Shown: piece after piece, positions 8,106 to 16,325 of the stretch
Layout: the number at the start of each line of letters is the position of its first letter
How positions within the stretch are numbered: position 1 is the first letter of the stretch
Source: Rathayibacter sp. Leaf185
GTDB lineage: Bacteria; Actinomycetota; Actinomycetes; Actinomycetales; Microbacteriaceae
Reading direction: 5' to 3'
DNA length: 64,000 nucleotides
Assembly (NCBI RefSeq): GCF_001423885.1
Contig: NZ_LMPP01000001.1
Coordinates: forward strand, 1,456,134-1,520,133
Translations under genes and position numbers: made by a program
The notes under the pieces: model-generated
Told to the model about the DNA's origin: nothing
Seen by the model: only the letters and a program-made list of their open reading frames with translations
The model's database searches: none

Positions 8106-9125
8106 TCAGGCCTCGTCGCTCACGCGGATCAGGACCTTGCCGGTCGCGCCGTGCTCGACGGCGTCGTGGGCGGCCGCGGTCTCCTCGAGGGGGAACCAGG
8201 TGAGCGGCAGGCCCGCGGACTCGCCGACGGGCAGGGCGCCGTCCTCGAGTGCGGCGGTGATGTCCTCCGCGGCGGCCTGCAGGGCCTCGTCACCGACGGT
8301 GTAGAGCAGCAGCCCCTGCCAGCGCGCGTTCTTCGCGAAGCTCGCGACGATCGGGACCGAGAAGTCGTCTCCGTTGTTGTTCGCGTAGTAGCCGATGCTG
8401 CCGTGGTTGGCGAGCACCTCGACGTCGAGAACCGCGTTCTGCGCGGGGGCGACCTCGACGATCTGCTCGACCCCGTCGGGCGCGATCTCGAGGATCCTCG
8501 AGGCCAGCGCGTCATCGGGGTACTGCAGCACGTGGTGCGCTCCCGCCGCGGTCGCGAGGGCGGCCTTGCCGTCGCTGCTCACGGTCGCGATCACCGTCGC
8601 TCCGGCCCAGACCGCGAGCTGGATCGCGGCGTGACCGACGGCTCCTGCACCGCCCTGCACCAGGACGGTGCGGCCCGCGAGCGCCCCGCGGGACAGACGC
8701 GTGGGCCCGTGCTCGTGCACGGTCAGCGCCCGGTGCGCCGTCATCGCCGGCACTCCGAGGCTCGCGCCGAGGTCGAAGCCCACGCCGTCGGGCAGGCGGA
8801 CGACGCGGTTCGCGGGCAGGACGGTCGACTCCTGCGCAGTGCCGGTCGGGCGGCGGTGCGCGGCCAGATGCAGCCAGACCCGGTCGCCGACGGCCAGGCC
8901 CTCGACGCCGTCGCCGAGCGCGTCGACGACTCCGGCGCCGTCCTGGTTCGGGACGACCTCGGCGAACGCGAGGTCGCCTCCCGCGCGGGCCTTCCAGTCG
9001 GTCGGGTTCACGCCGGAGGCGACCACGCGCACGCGCACCTCACCGGCCCCTGGATCGGCCGGCTCGCGGTCGACGAGCGAGAGGACGGAGGAGGCGCCGG
9101 TGGAGGAGTAGACGATCGATCTCAT
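8106..9125 (-). CDS. NADPH:quinone oxidoreductase-like medium-chain dehydrogenase
   Basis: A 339-residue zinc-free MDR enzyme of the quinone reductase group. The N-terminal GroES-like domain has VASGVNPTDWKAR and PNQDGAGVV, the Rossmann domain has VQGGAGAVGHAAIQLA, and no catalytic zinc ligands or structural Cys cluster are present. Such enzymes reduce quinones or alkenals with NADPH as protection against redox-active compounds. ATG 9125 is preferred over the 72-nt upstream extension because family members start at MRSIVY-like sequence. Confidence 0.88.
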   Translation of the reverse strand: MRSIVYSSTGASSVLSLVDREPADPGAGEVRVRVVASGVNPTDWKARAGGDLAFAEVVPNQDGAGVVDALGDGVEGLAVGDRVWLHLAAHRRPTGTAQESTVLPANRVVRLPDGVGFDLGASLGVPAMTAHRALTVHEHGPTRLSRGALAGRTVLVQGGAGAVGHAAIQLAVWAGATVIATVSSDGKAALATAAGAHHVLQYPDDALASRILEIAPDGVEQIVEVAPAQNAVLDVEVLANHGSIGYYANNNGDDFSVPIVASFAKNARWQGLLLYTVGDEALQAAAEDITAALEDGALPVGESAGLPLTWFPLEETAAAHDAVEHGATGKVLIRVSDEA

Positions 9126-9171
9126 ACGGGTGGCAAGAGCGTCCGGCCCGGAGGTATTCCCGGGAGACGAC

Positions 9172-9205
9172 GACGGGCGGCGGACCCGGAGGTCCACCGC
9201 CCGTC
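9172..9205 (-). terminator. Stem-loop terminator after the DUF3618 operon
   Basis: GACGGGCGG at 9172-9180 pairs with CCGCCCGTC at 9197-9205, with an inner GGACC/GGTCC pairing. It lies just after the stop of the DUF3618 gene on the minus strand and before the quinone reductase start. It is a GC-rich hairpin without a clear U tract, as is common in high-GC actinobacteria. Confidence 0.65.
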
Positions 9206-9218
9206 GATCGAGCAGAGG

Positions 9219-9800
9219 CTAGGCCTGTCCGTTCTCCTGCACCGCGTGCTTGGCCTCGCGGGCCGAGTCCTTGACGTCGTCGGTGGCGGAGGCGCCCGCC
9301 TCCTTGACGTTCTGCGCGGCGTCGGTCGCGGTCTCCTTGACCGAGGCGAAGGCCTGCTGGGCGGGCTCGCGGAGCTCGCCCGCGACATCCTTCGCGGCCT
9401 CGGTGACCTTGTCGACGACCGGCTGGGCCGTCTCCTTGACCTTCGAGGCGGCCTGCTTCTCGGCGGTCGAGGCCGGGATCAGCGAGGCGATGAGCATGCC
9501 GGCGCCCAGCGCGATCAGGCCGACCGCGAGCGGGTTGCCCTCGGCCTTGCCCTTGACGGAGCCGGCACCGCCCGAGACGGAGTCGCCGGCGTCGTGCGCG
9601 GCGCCCATCACGCGGTCGCGGACCGAGCCGACGGCCGACTTCACCTTGTCGGTCTGCCGCTGCGCGATGGCGCTGGGGCTGACCTTCTCGGCGAGGGCGT
9701 CGACGTCGCCGCCGAGCTCGAGGCGGGTGCGCTCGATCTCGGCGCGGATCTCCTCCGGCGTCTTGTTCGAGTAGTCGGTGCTTGCAGAGTCGTACGTCAT
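9219..9800 (-). CDS. DUF3618 domain-containing membrane-associated protein
   Basis: A 193-residue protein, last in a three-gene operon. The N-terminus KTPEEIRAEIERTRLELGGDVDAL matches the DUF3618 signature (a helix at the membrane surface). One hydrophobic segment follows near residues 95-112 (LAVGLIALGAGMLIASLIP), and then a long Lys/Ala/Glu-rich amphipathic helical tail with late-embryogenesis-like repeats. ATG 9800 overlaps the holin-family gene stop as ATGA. Operons of this make-up are widespread in actinobacteria; a role in envelope or desiccation stress is inference. Confidence 0.85.
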   Translation of the reverse strand: MTYDSASTDYSNKTPEEIRAEIERTRLELGGDVDALAEKVSPSAIAQRQTDKVKSAVGSVRDRVMGAAHDAGDSVSGGAGSVKGKAEGNPLAVGLIALGAGMLIASLIPASTAEKQAASKVKETAQPVVDKVTEAAKDVAGELREPAQQAFASVKETATDAAQNVKEAGASATDDVKDSAREAKHAVQENGQA

Positions 9801-10240
9801 CGTCCTGCCCCGTTCGGCTTGAGGGTTTCGGGAATCTTCTTGAGGGAGTCGACCGTCTCGGGTGCTCCGTCCACGGTCTTCAGGCTCTTGCGCCCGACGG
9901 AGTAGAGGATCGCGGCGACGATGCCCCAGAGGACGGCGACGACGACTCCGGACCAGCCGTTGCCGATCAGAGTGCCGAGCGCCCACCAGAGGGCGATCGA
10001 GAGGAACAGCACGGCCATGATCGCCGCGTAGCCGGCGCCGCCGAGGAGGCCCGCGCCCTTGCCCGCCTTGCCGGCGGACTCCTTGAGCTCGGCCTTCGCG
10101 AGCGCCATCTCCTGGCGGATCAGGGTCGAGAGATCGCGCGAGACCTCGCCGAGCAGGTCGCCGAGCGACGTGCTGCCCGCACGCTGGTCGGGTGTCGGCT
10201 CGCCGATCCCGGCGCGATGCGCTCCGGTGGAGTCGGTCAC
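9797..10240 (-). CDS. Phage holin family (superfamily III-like) membrane protein
   Basis: A 147-residue protein with an N-terminal soluble helix (LGDLLGEVSRDLSTLIRQEMALAKAEL, the recurrent start of this family) and two membrane helices near residues 70-90 and 96-115. Despite the family name it is a chromosomal housekeeping-type gene in actinobacteria and not evidence of a prophage. GTG 10240 overlaps the upstream stop (GTGA) and its own stop overlaps the DUF3618 start (ATGA), so all three products are translationally coupled. Confidence 0.88.
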   Translation of the reverse strand: MTDSTGAHRAGIGEPTPDQRAGSTSLGDLLGEVSRDLSTLIRQEMALAKAELKESAGKAGKGAGLLGGAGYAAIMAVLFLSIALWWALGTLIGNGWSGVVVAVLWGIVAAILYSVGRKSLKTVDGAPETVDSLKKIPETLKPNGAGR

Positions 10241-11019
10241 GGTCGCGTTCCCGTCGGGAAGGAGTCGTAGCCGGCCGAGGTCGGCGGCACGCTCAGCGGG
10301 TCGGCGATCGGCTCGGTGGGGAGATGATCGGTGTTCGTCGTGCCGTAGCTCGCCGCATCGGGGGCGGCGAACTCGGGACCGGAGGTGTCGCTCGCGGTCT
10401 CCTTCTCGTCCTTCGCCTCGGCGGTGAGGGCGCGCACGAGGCGGCCGGCGACGAGGCCGGTCGCGGCGGCGATCAGGATGAACGCTCCCGGACGGCGGCG
10501 GGCGAACGACTTGACGTCCTCCAGCAGCTCGGCGGGCTCGCGGTCCTCGAGCCAGGTGGCGACGCCCTGGGCGCGGCCGGCGAGGTTCGAGACGAGGTTC
10601 GCGGCCATGTTGTCCTGGCCGCCCTCCCCGTTCGCGAGCGAGGTGAGGTCGTCGCTGAAGGCGCGAGCGCCCTTGGCGGCGTTCTCCTTCTGCGCGTGGG
10701 CCTGCTCGGTGAGCTGGCTGCGGCTCTGGTCGAGAAGGTCCTTGACCTGGGTCTTGGCCTCCTGAGCGACGGTGGCCGCCTCTTCCTTGCCGGTGGCGAC
10801 GACGTCGCCCGCGGCCTGCTTGGCGTCGCCGGCGACGGAGGCGGCCTGCTCCTTGGCAGCGCCTGCCTGCTCCTTCGCGGCGTCGACGGTGCTCGACGAG
10901 CCGGAGCCCGACGTGGAGTGCGAGGTGGCAGTGGTGGTGTCGTCGGAGGTCGTGTCGGTCGCGGCGAAGTTTGCGGCGCCGTCTCCGAAGGGGGGTGAAG
11001 CGGGATCGATGGTGGACAT
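10237..11019 (-). CDS. Apolipoprotein/CsbD-like helical membrane protein, unknown function
   Basis: First gene of the coupled operon (260 aa). A Ser/Thr-rich start is followed by an Ala/Lys/Glu-rich helical stretch with repeated DAAKEQAGAAKEQA-type units (about residues 45-120), resembling apolipoprotein or stress-protein amphipathic helices. One membrane helix near 175-195 (RPGAFILIAAATGLVAGRLV) and a disordered tail follow. GGAAGGGA lies upstream of ATG 11019. The protein probably lines the inner face of the membrane. Function unknown. Confidence 0.82.
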   Translation of the reverse strand: MSTIDPASPPFGDGAANFAATDTTSDDTTTATSHSTSGSGSSSTVDAAKEQAGAAKEQAASVAGDAKQAAGDVVATGKEEAATVAQEAKTQVKDLLDQSRSQLTEQAHAQKENAAKGARAFSDDLTSLANGEGGQDNMAANLVSNLAGRAQGVATWLEDREPAELLEDVKSFARRRPGAFILIAAATGLVAGRLVRALTAEAKDEKETASDTSGPEFAAPDAASYGTTNTDHLPTEPIADPLSVPPTSAGYDSFPTGTRP

Positions 11020-11223
11020 CGTCGTTCCCTTCCAGGATCGAGTGGGGATGGATGCGTGCCGGCGTCGCCAGTCTGCGAGGCCCCCGAATGCGCGCCAAGG
11101 CCGTAGCGCTCGACCCTCGTCCGGGGCTACCATCGCGCGCCTCGGCGACGCCACCGCCACGCGCGGGGGTCGGAGAAGTCAAGCCCCTGCTGTCGGCGGG
11201 GAGTCGCGCCTAGCGTCGCCAGC

Positions 11224-11472
11224 ATGACTCCCCTCCGTCTCGACCCGGCCACGCCTCCCGCCCGCACCCTCGGCCGCGGGGTGCGCGTACTGGGGGCGCT
11301 CGGCGCCTCCGCTCTGCTGGTCGGACTGCTCGCGGGCTGCACGGGGGACGCGCAGACGCCGGTGCAGTCGGGGGTCGTCGTGCCGACCAGCGCCGATGAC
11401 GGGTCGAGCCAGACGCCGACCAACGAGCCGTCGCAGACGGTGCCGTCCGAGACGGCGACTCCCGCCACCTGA
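11224..11472 (+). CDS. Small Ser/Thr-rich lipoprotein
   Basis: An 82-residue predicted lipoprotein with an Arg-containing start, hydrophobic core and lipobox LAGC (Cys39). The mature part is only about 43 residues, low in complexity and rich in Thr, Pro and Gln, so it may be a surface tether or spacer. TAGCGT at 11211-11216 is 7 nt before the ATG (leaderless type). The element TCAAGCCCCT at 11179-11188, also seen upstream of the next two genes, precedes it. Confidence 0.75.
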   Translation: MTPLRLDPATPPARTLGRGVRVLGALGASALLVGLLAGCTGDAQTPVQSGVVVPTSADDGSSQTPTNEPSQTVPSETATPAT

Positions 11473-11604
11473 GATCCGGGCGCGAATCGTGGCACTGCGG
11501 TGATCCCCGATCAAGCCCCTCCCCGTATTCAGGGGACGAGCAGCCTGCGCTCCTACGGTCCTCAGTACGTACCGCGCACGACCGATCACGAAGGAGGCTT
11601 CACT

Positions 11605-11775
11605 ATGGGGCTCGATGACAAGATCAAGAACGCCGCTCAGGACATCGCCGGCAAGGCGAAGGAAGCCCTGGGCGACCACAAGAACGACGACAGCCTGAAG
11701 GCCGAAGGCCAGAAGGACCAGGCCGCAGCGTCGGCCAAGAAGACCGGCGAGGACATCAAGGACGTCTTCAAGTAG
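11605..11775 (+). CDS. CsbD family stress protein
   Basis: A 56-residue, highly charged CsbD-like protein: MGLDDKIKNAAQDIAGKAKE, GDHKNDDSLKAEGQKDQ, ending in DIKDVFK. CsbD proteins belong to general stress regulons in Gram-positive bacteria. AAGGAGG (11591-11597) is a strong ribosome site 7 nt before the ATG. TCAAGCCCCT lies at 11511-11520, and a strong hairpin terminator follows at once, so the gene is monocistronic. Confidence 0.93.
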   Translation: MGLDDKIKNAAQDIAGKAKEALGDHKNDDSLKAEGQKDQAAASAKKTGEDIKDVFK

Positions 11776-11785
11776 GTCTCCCCTC

Positions 11786-11828
11786 ACGACGAAGGCGGCG
11801 TCCCCACGGGGGCGCCGCCTTCGTCGTT
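11786..11828 (+). terminator. Strong intrinsic terminator after the CsbD gene
   Basis: ACGACGAAGGCGGCG at 11786-11800 pairs perfectly with its complement at about 11812-11826, with an inner CCCC/GGGG pairing and a tiny loop. It lies between the CsbD gene and the convergent alcohol dehydrogenase, so it can serve both directions. Confidence 0.88.
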
Positions 11829-11839
11829 CCCTCAGCCGG

Positions 11840-13015
11840 CTACGGCTGCAGGACGACCTTGATGCAGCCGTCCTCCTTCTTCTGGAAGGTCTCGTAGAGG
11901 CCCGGGGCGTCCTCGAGCGGGGCGCGGTGGGTGACGAGGTCCATGACACCCAGCGGGTCGCTCGAGTCCTCGACGAGCGGAAGCAGCTCGTCGATCCAGC
12001 GCTTGACGTTGCACTGGCCCATCTTCACCGTGACCTGCTTGTCGAACATCGACTTCAGCGGCAGCGGATCGGCCTCGCCGCCGTAGACGCCGCTGAGCGA
12101 GACGGAGCCGCCGCGACGGACGAGGTCGAGCGATGCGGTGACCGCGGCGAGCCGGTCGACTCCGACCGTGTCCATCGCCTTGCGCGCGATCGGGTCGGGC
12201 AGCAGCCCCGCCATCGTCTGCGCGAAGGACCCCATCGGCGAGCCGTGAGCCTCCATGCCGACCGCGTCGACGACGGAGTCGGGCCCGCGTCCGTCGGTCA
12301 GGTCGCGCAGCTGGTCGGCGATGTCGTCCGAGAGGTCGAAGACCTCGACACCGTGGCGCGCCGCCATGGCGCGGCGCTCGGCGACGGGGTCGACCGCGAG
12401 GACGCGGTAGCCCTTGTGCACGCCGATGCGCGACGCGAACTGGCCGACCGGGCCGAGCCCGAAGACGACGAGCGAGCCTCCGTCGGGCACCTGCGCGTAG
12501 TCGACGCCCTGCCACGCGGTGGGCACGATGTCGCTGAGGAACAGGTAGCGCTCGTCGGGGAGGTCGGTGCCGACGACGACCGAGTTGTAGTCGGCGAGCG
12601 GCACTCGGAGGAGCTCCGCCTGACCGCCGGGGACCTGGCCGTACATCTTGGTGTAGCCGAACAGCGAGGCTCCCGAGCCGTACTCGGTGACCTGCGTGGT
12701 CTCGCACTGCGACTGCAGTCCGCGGCGGCACATGAAGCACTCGCCGCAGGAGATGTTGAAGGGGACGACGACGCGGTCGCCGACCTTGAGCTTCGTGATA
12801 GCGCTGCCGACCTCCTCGACGATGCCCATCGGCTCGTGGCCGAGCACGTCGCCCTTGTCGAGGTAGGGGCCGAGGAGGCGGTAGAGGTGCAGATCCGAGC
12901 CGCAGATCGCCGTCGAGGTGATCCGGATGATCGCGTCCGTGGGCTGCTGGATGCGGGGGTCGGGAACCGTCTCGACCGAGACCTTCTCGATGCCCTGCCA
13001 GGTGAGTGCGCGCAT
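11840..13015 (-). CDS. Zinc-dependent alcohol dehydrogenase (formaldehyde-dehydrogenase-like)
   Basis: A 391-residue zinc MDR enzyme. Catalytic zinc ligands are Cys38, His60 and Glu61 (CGSDLH and GHEPMG motifs). The structural zinc is held by Cys90, Cys93, Cys96 and Cys104. VFGLGPVGQFASRIG is the NAD(P)-binding turn. Length and the FNISCGEC segment place it with glutathione-independent formaldehyde/threonine dehydrogenase-like enzymes that oxidise small alcohols or aldehydes. TCAAGCCCCT occurs on the coding strand upstream (plus 13088-13097), as before other stress genes here. GGAGCAGGCA is the ribosome site. Confidence 0.9.
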   Translation of the reverse strand: MRALTWQGIEKVSVETVPDPRIQQPTDAIIRITSTAICGSDLHLYRLLGPYLDKGDVLGHEPMGIVEEVGSAITKLKVGDRVVVPFNISCGECFMCRRGLQSQCETTQVTEYGSGASLFGYTKMYGQVPGGQAELLRVPLADYNSVVVGTDLPDERYLFLSDIVPTAWQGVDYAQVPDGGSLVVFGLGPVGQFASRIGVHKGYRVLAVDPVAERRAMAARHGVEVFDLSDDIADQLRDLTDGRGPDSVVDAVGMEAHGSPMGSFAQTMAGLLPDPIARKAMDTVGVDRLAAVTASLDLVRRGGSVSLSGVYGGEADPLPLKSMFDKQVTVKMGQCNVKRWIDELLPLVEDSSDPLGVMDLVTHRAPLEDAPGLYETFQKKEDGCIKVVLQP

Positions 13016-13195
13016 TGCCTGCTCCGTTCTGCCCGGCTGATCACCGGGCGCATGCCTCTACGCCACACCGTGCGCGGTCGCGGTGGGAGGGGCTTGACGA
13101 CTCCGCGCGGTTCTTTCCGAGCGGACGCACGGCTCCGAGCGTGCGTGCACCCGGCGTTCACCTGGCACTCGGGTGGGAGGTGGTGGGATGGGGGC

Positions 13196-13615
<420 letters not shown>

Positions 13616-13625
13616 CGCGACTCTC

Positions 13626-13663
13626 ACGAAGGCCCCCTCTCGTCGCCGGGAGGGGGCCTTCGT
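13626..13663 (+). terminator. Intrinsic terminator after ohr
   Basis: ACGAAGGCCCCCTC (13626-13639) pairs with GAGGGGGCCTTCGT (13650-13663) around a 10-nt loop, right after the Ohr stop. The -10 box of the chorismate mutase gene (13671-13676) begins 8 nt later, so the terminator also insulates that promoter. Confidence 0.88.
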
Positions 13664-13682
13664 CGTCGGTTAGGGTCGAGGC

Positions 13683-14003
13683 ATGATCGACGACGTGGCG
13701 CGCGACGAGGCCGAGGCCCGGGCCGAGCTGGAGCAGATCCGGCAGAGCATCGACAACATCGATGCGGCCCTGATCCACCTGCTCGCCGAGCGGTTCAAGT
13801 TCACCCAGAAGGTGGGGCGGCTGAAGGCGGCGCACGGTCTGCCGGCCGCCGACCTCGAGCGGGAGGGGCGCCAGATCGCCCGCCTGCGCGCGCTCGCGGA
13901 GGAGTCGCACCTCGACCCCGCGTTCGCCGAGAAGTTCCTCGGCTTCATCGTCGCGGAGGTCATCCACCACCACGAGCAGATCGCGAGCGGCGCGGCCGAC
14001 TGA
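13683..14003 (+). CDS. Chorismate mutase, AroQ type
   Basis: A 106-residue all-helical AroQ domain converting chorismate to prephenate for Phe/Tyr synthesis. ELEQIRQSIDNIDAALIHLLAERF is helix 1 with the Arg that enters the partner active site; QKVGRLKAAHGLP and the C-terminal helix VAEVIHHHEQIA complete the fold. No dehydratase or DAHP synthase domain is fused. TAGGGT (13671-13676) is 6 nt before the ATG, so a leaderless mRNA is likely. Confidence 0.92.
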   Translation: MIDDVARDEAEARAELEQIRQSIDNIDAALIHLLAERFKFTQKVGRLKAAHGLPAADLEREGRQIARLRALAEESHLDPAFAEKFLGFIVAEVIHHHEQIASGAAD

Positions 14004-14026
14004 CCCGCTCGTCGGCGCCCGACCCG

Positions 14027-14094
14027 CACAAGTAAGGCTGGATGCCCGGATCTCGCGATTTCTCGCGGATCCGCGGCGTCCAGCCTTACTTGTG
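14027..14094. repeat. Perfect 16-bp inverted repeat between convergent genes
   Basis: CACAAGTAAGGCTGGA at 14027-14042 is perfectly repeated in inverse at 14079-14094. The 36-nt centre holds a further imperfect GGATC...GATCC stem. It lies between the chorismate mutase stop and the YhgE gene stop, so it probably ends transcription from both sides. Its size and AT-rich outer arms differ from the simple terminators in this window and resemble the dispersed palindromes. Confidence 0.8.
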
Positions 14095-14098
14095 GCGG

Positions 14099-16324
14099 CT
14101 ACGCCTCGACGGGGCGGCGCAGGGCGCGGACCGTGGTGACGCGGCGGCGGGCGATGGCGGCGACGGTCAGCAGCAGGCCGAAGACGAGCCAGAGCACGAG
14201 GCCGACGACCGAGCCGCCGACGCCTCCGGAGCCCTCGACGACTCCCGACAGCGCGGTCTGCGCGGCCGACAGCGGCAGGAACCCGAGGGCGTCGTCGAAG
14301 ACGCCCGGCACGGTCGAGATGATGCCGGCGCCGAGGCCGATGACCGCGGCGAGCATCGCGATGAAGCGTCCCGTGCCTCCGAGCAGCGCCACGAGGCCCT
14401 GGTTGACGGCGGCGAACGAGGCGCCGACGAGCATCGACAGCAGGGCGAAGCCGACGAAGGTCCACGGCTCGAGGTCGGCGACGAACTGCATGACGATGGC
14501 CACCGCGAGCCCCTGCACGACCCCGATCACCAGCGCGGGAACGTAGGAGGAGAGGGCGAGCGCCGCGGAGGAGCGCGTCGACGAGAGAGCGCGGTGCGAG
14601 AACGCGGCGAGCACGAGGAAGCTCGCGAGCGCCCCGAGCCAGAGGGCGATCGTCGTGAAGAACGGCACGCTCGAGGCTCCGAACAGAGCTGTCGAGTCGC
14701 TGGCGTTCTCGACCGGGTCGGCGACGACGTCGGCGAGGTTCGTCGACTCGGCGTCGGTGTAGGTCGGCAGTTGCGCAACGGCCGCGTCGAGTCCGGTGGC
14801 GAGCGTGCGGGCGCCGTCGGCGAGCTGCACGGCGCCGTCCGAGACGCCGCTCGCGCCGTCGGCCAGCTGGTCGGCTCCGTCGGCGGCCGAGGAGGCTCCT
14901 GTGGCGAGCTGCGCGGCGCCGTCGGCCGCGGAGGTGGCTCCGGTCGCGAGCTGGCGGGCGCCGTCAGCCGCGGACGTGGCTCCTGTGGCGAGCTGCGTGG
15001 CGCCGTCGGCCGCGGAGGCGGCTCCGGTCGCGAGCTGCGTCAGACCGCCGGCCAGCGCTCCCGCGCCGTCGGCGATGCCGCGTGCTCCGGCGGCCGACTG
15101 CGCGGTCCCCGCGACGAGCGAGGGCTGCCCGTCCGCTCCGTCGTTGATCCCGGAGGAGATGCCTGCGGCGTACTGCGCGGTCGCGCCCGCCTGGTAGAGC
15201 GCGCCCGCCTGGTTCGTCGTGTCGAGCTGGGTTCCGGCCTCGGCGAGGATCTGCGCGCAGACGGGGTCGGTCGCGGCGCACGACTGCGCGAGTGCGGCGA
15301 TGGTGCCGAGGGAGGTGCCGGTGGTGGTCGCCGACTGCGAGGCGAGGCCCGCGGCCGTCTGCGCGGTGCCGCCGAGTGCCGCGACTCCGCTCGCGAGGCC
15401 GTCGAGACCGTCGGCGAGCGACGACGCGCCCGTCGCGAGGCCGGTCGCGCCGGTCGCGGACTGCTGCGCGCCGGTCGCGAGCTGCGAGACTCCGCCCGAG
15501 AGGTCGGACGCGCCCGTTCCGAGCGCGGCGACTCCGTCGGCGAGTGACGAGGTGCCGGTGCCGACCTGCGCGACTCCGCTCGAGAGGGAGGACGCGCCCG
15601 TCGCCAGCTCGTCGATGCCGTCGGCGAGCGAGGACGTGCCGTCGGCGAGCGAGGACGCTCCGGTGCCGAGCTGGTCGGCGCCGTCGGCGAGGCTGCCGGC
15701 GCCGTCGGCCGCCTGGCCGATCTGGTCGTTCAGCGTGTTGAAGCCGACGTAGACGTTCTCGAGGTACGCGGTCGTGAGCTGGGTGTTCAGGAGCGACGTG
15801 GCCGTGCTGGTCACGGTCGCCGAGATCGCGTCGTCGACGAGCTTCGCCTTGTCGCTCGTCGCGATGTCGATCGTCGCCTTGGTGGCGTCGGCGGCGTCTC
15901 CGGAGTAGGAGGTGGCGGCGGCCGAGAACTCGGAGGGGATCGTGACGACGGTCGCGTAGGTGCCGTCGGCGAGGCCCTGCGCGGCGTCGTCCTTGTCGGT
16001 GAGGACCCAGGTGAAGTTGCCGGTCGAGTCGGAGCCCGAGACGTTCGGCACCGGCGTCGGCGACGGCGTGGCCGTGCTCTCGGTGCCTCCGGTCACGAGA
16101 CCAGCCGCGAGCTGGCGGCCGAGGGGAACGGTCTGGCCGTTGATCTCGACGGGGGTGTCCTCGTTCACGACGGCGGCCGTGATCGTGTCGAGGCGGTCGG
16201 TCGGGTTCCAGAGCGCCCAGACCAGCAGGCCGCCGATGGCGAGGGGCACCATCACGATGCCGAGAAGGGTCAGCCACGACACCTTCTTGACGCCGCGGGG
16301 GCGTTCGAGGGAGAGCAGAGCCAT
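14099..16324 (-). CDS. YhgE/Pip domain membrane protein
   Basis: A 741-residue membrane protein of the YhgE/Pip (phage-infection-protein-like) family. One membrane helix at about 15-37 is followed by a long extracytoplasmic region. This contains a YhgE N-terminal domain and then roughly residues 210-480 of short helical repeats of the form LATGASSAADGA/LADGxSSLADG, predicted as a long coiled or stalk structure. Five membrane helices close the C-terminus. It starts 1 nt after the MMPL stop, so the two are one operon, controlled by the divergent TetR. YhgE proteins work with MMPL or type VII export machinery in Gram-positives; substrate unknown. Confidence 0.9.
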   Translation of the reverse strand: MALLSLERPRGVKKVSWLTLLGIVMVPLAIGGLLVWALWNPTDRLDTITAAVVNEDTPVEINGQTVPLGRQLAAGLVTGGTESTATPSPTPVPNVSGSDSTGNFTWVLTDKDDAAQGLADGTYATVVTIPSEFSAAATSYSGDAADATKATIDIATSDKAKLVDDAISATVTSTATSLLNTQLTTAYLENVYVGFNTLNDQIGQAADGAGSLADGADQLGTGASSLADGTSSLADGIDELATGASSLSSGVAQVGTGTSSLADGVAALGTGASDLSGGVSQLATGAQQSATGATGLATGASSLADGLDGLASGVAALGGTAQTAAGLASQSATTTGTSLGTIAALAQSCAATDPVCAQILAEAGTQLDTTNQAGALYQAGATAQYAAGISSGINDGADGQPSLVAGTAQSAAGARGIADGAGALAGGLTQLATGAASAADGATQLATGATSAADGARQLATGATSAADGAAQLATGASSAADGADQLADGASGVSDGAVQLADGARTLATGLDAAVAQLPTYTDAESTNLADVVADPVENASDSTALFGASSVPFFTTIALWLGALASFLVLAAFSHRALSSTRSSAALALSSYVPALVIGVVQGLAVAIVMQFVADLEPWTFVGFALLSMLVGASFAAVNQGLVALLGGTGRFIAMLAAVIGLGAGIISTVPGVFDDALGFLPLSAAQTALSGVVEGSGGVGGSVVGLVLWLVFGLLLTVAAIARRRVTTVRALRRPVEA

Positions 16325-16325
16325 G

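Noticed and set aside
9797..10240. Holin-family gene as sign of a prophage
   Set aside because: It is coupled to DUF3618 and an apolipoprotein-like gene, a common chromosomal actinobacterial operon; no endolysin, integrase or structural gene is nearby.
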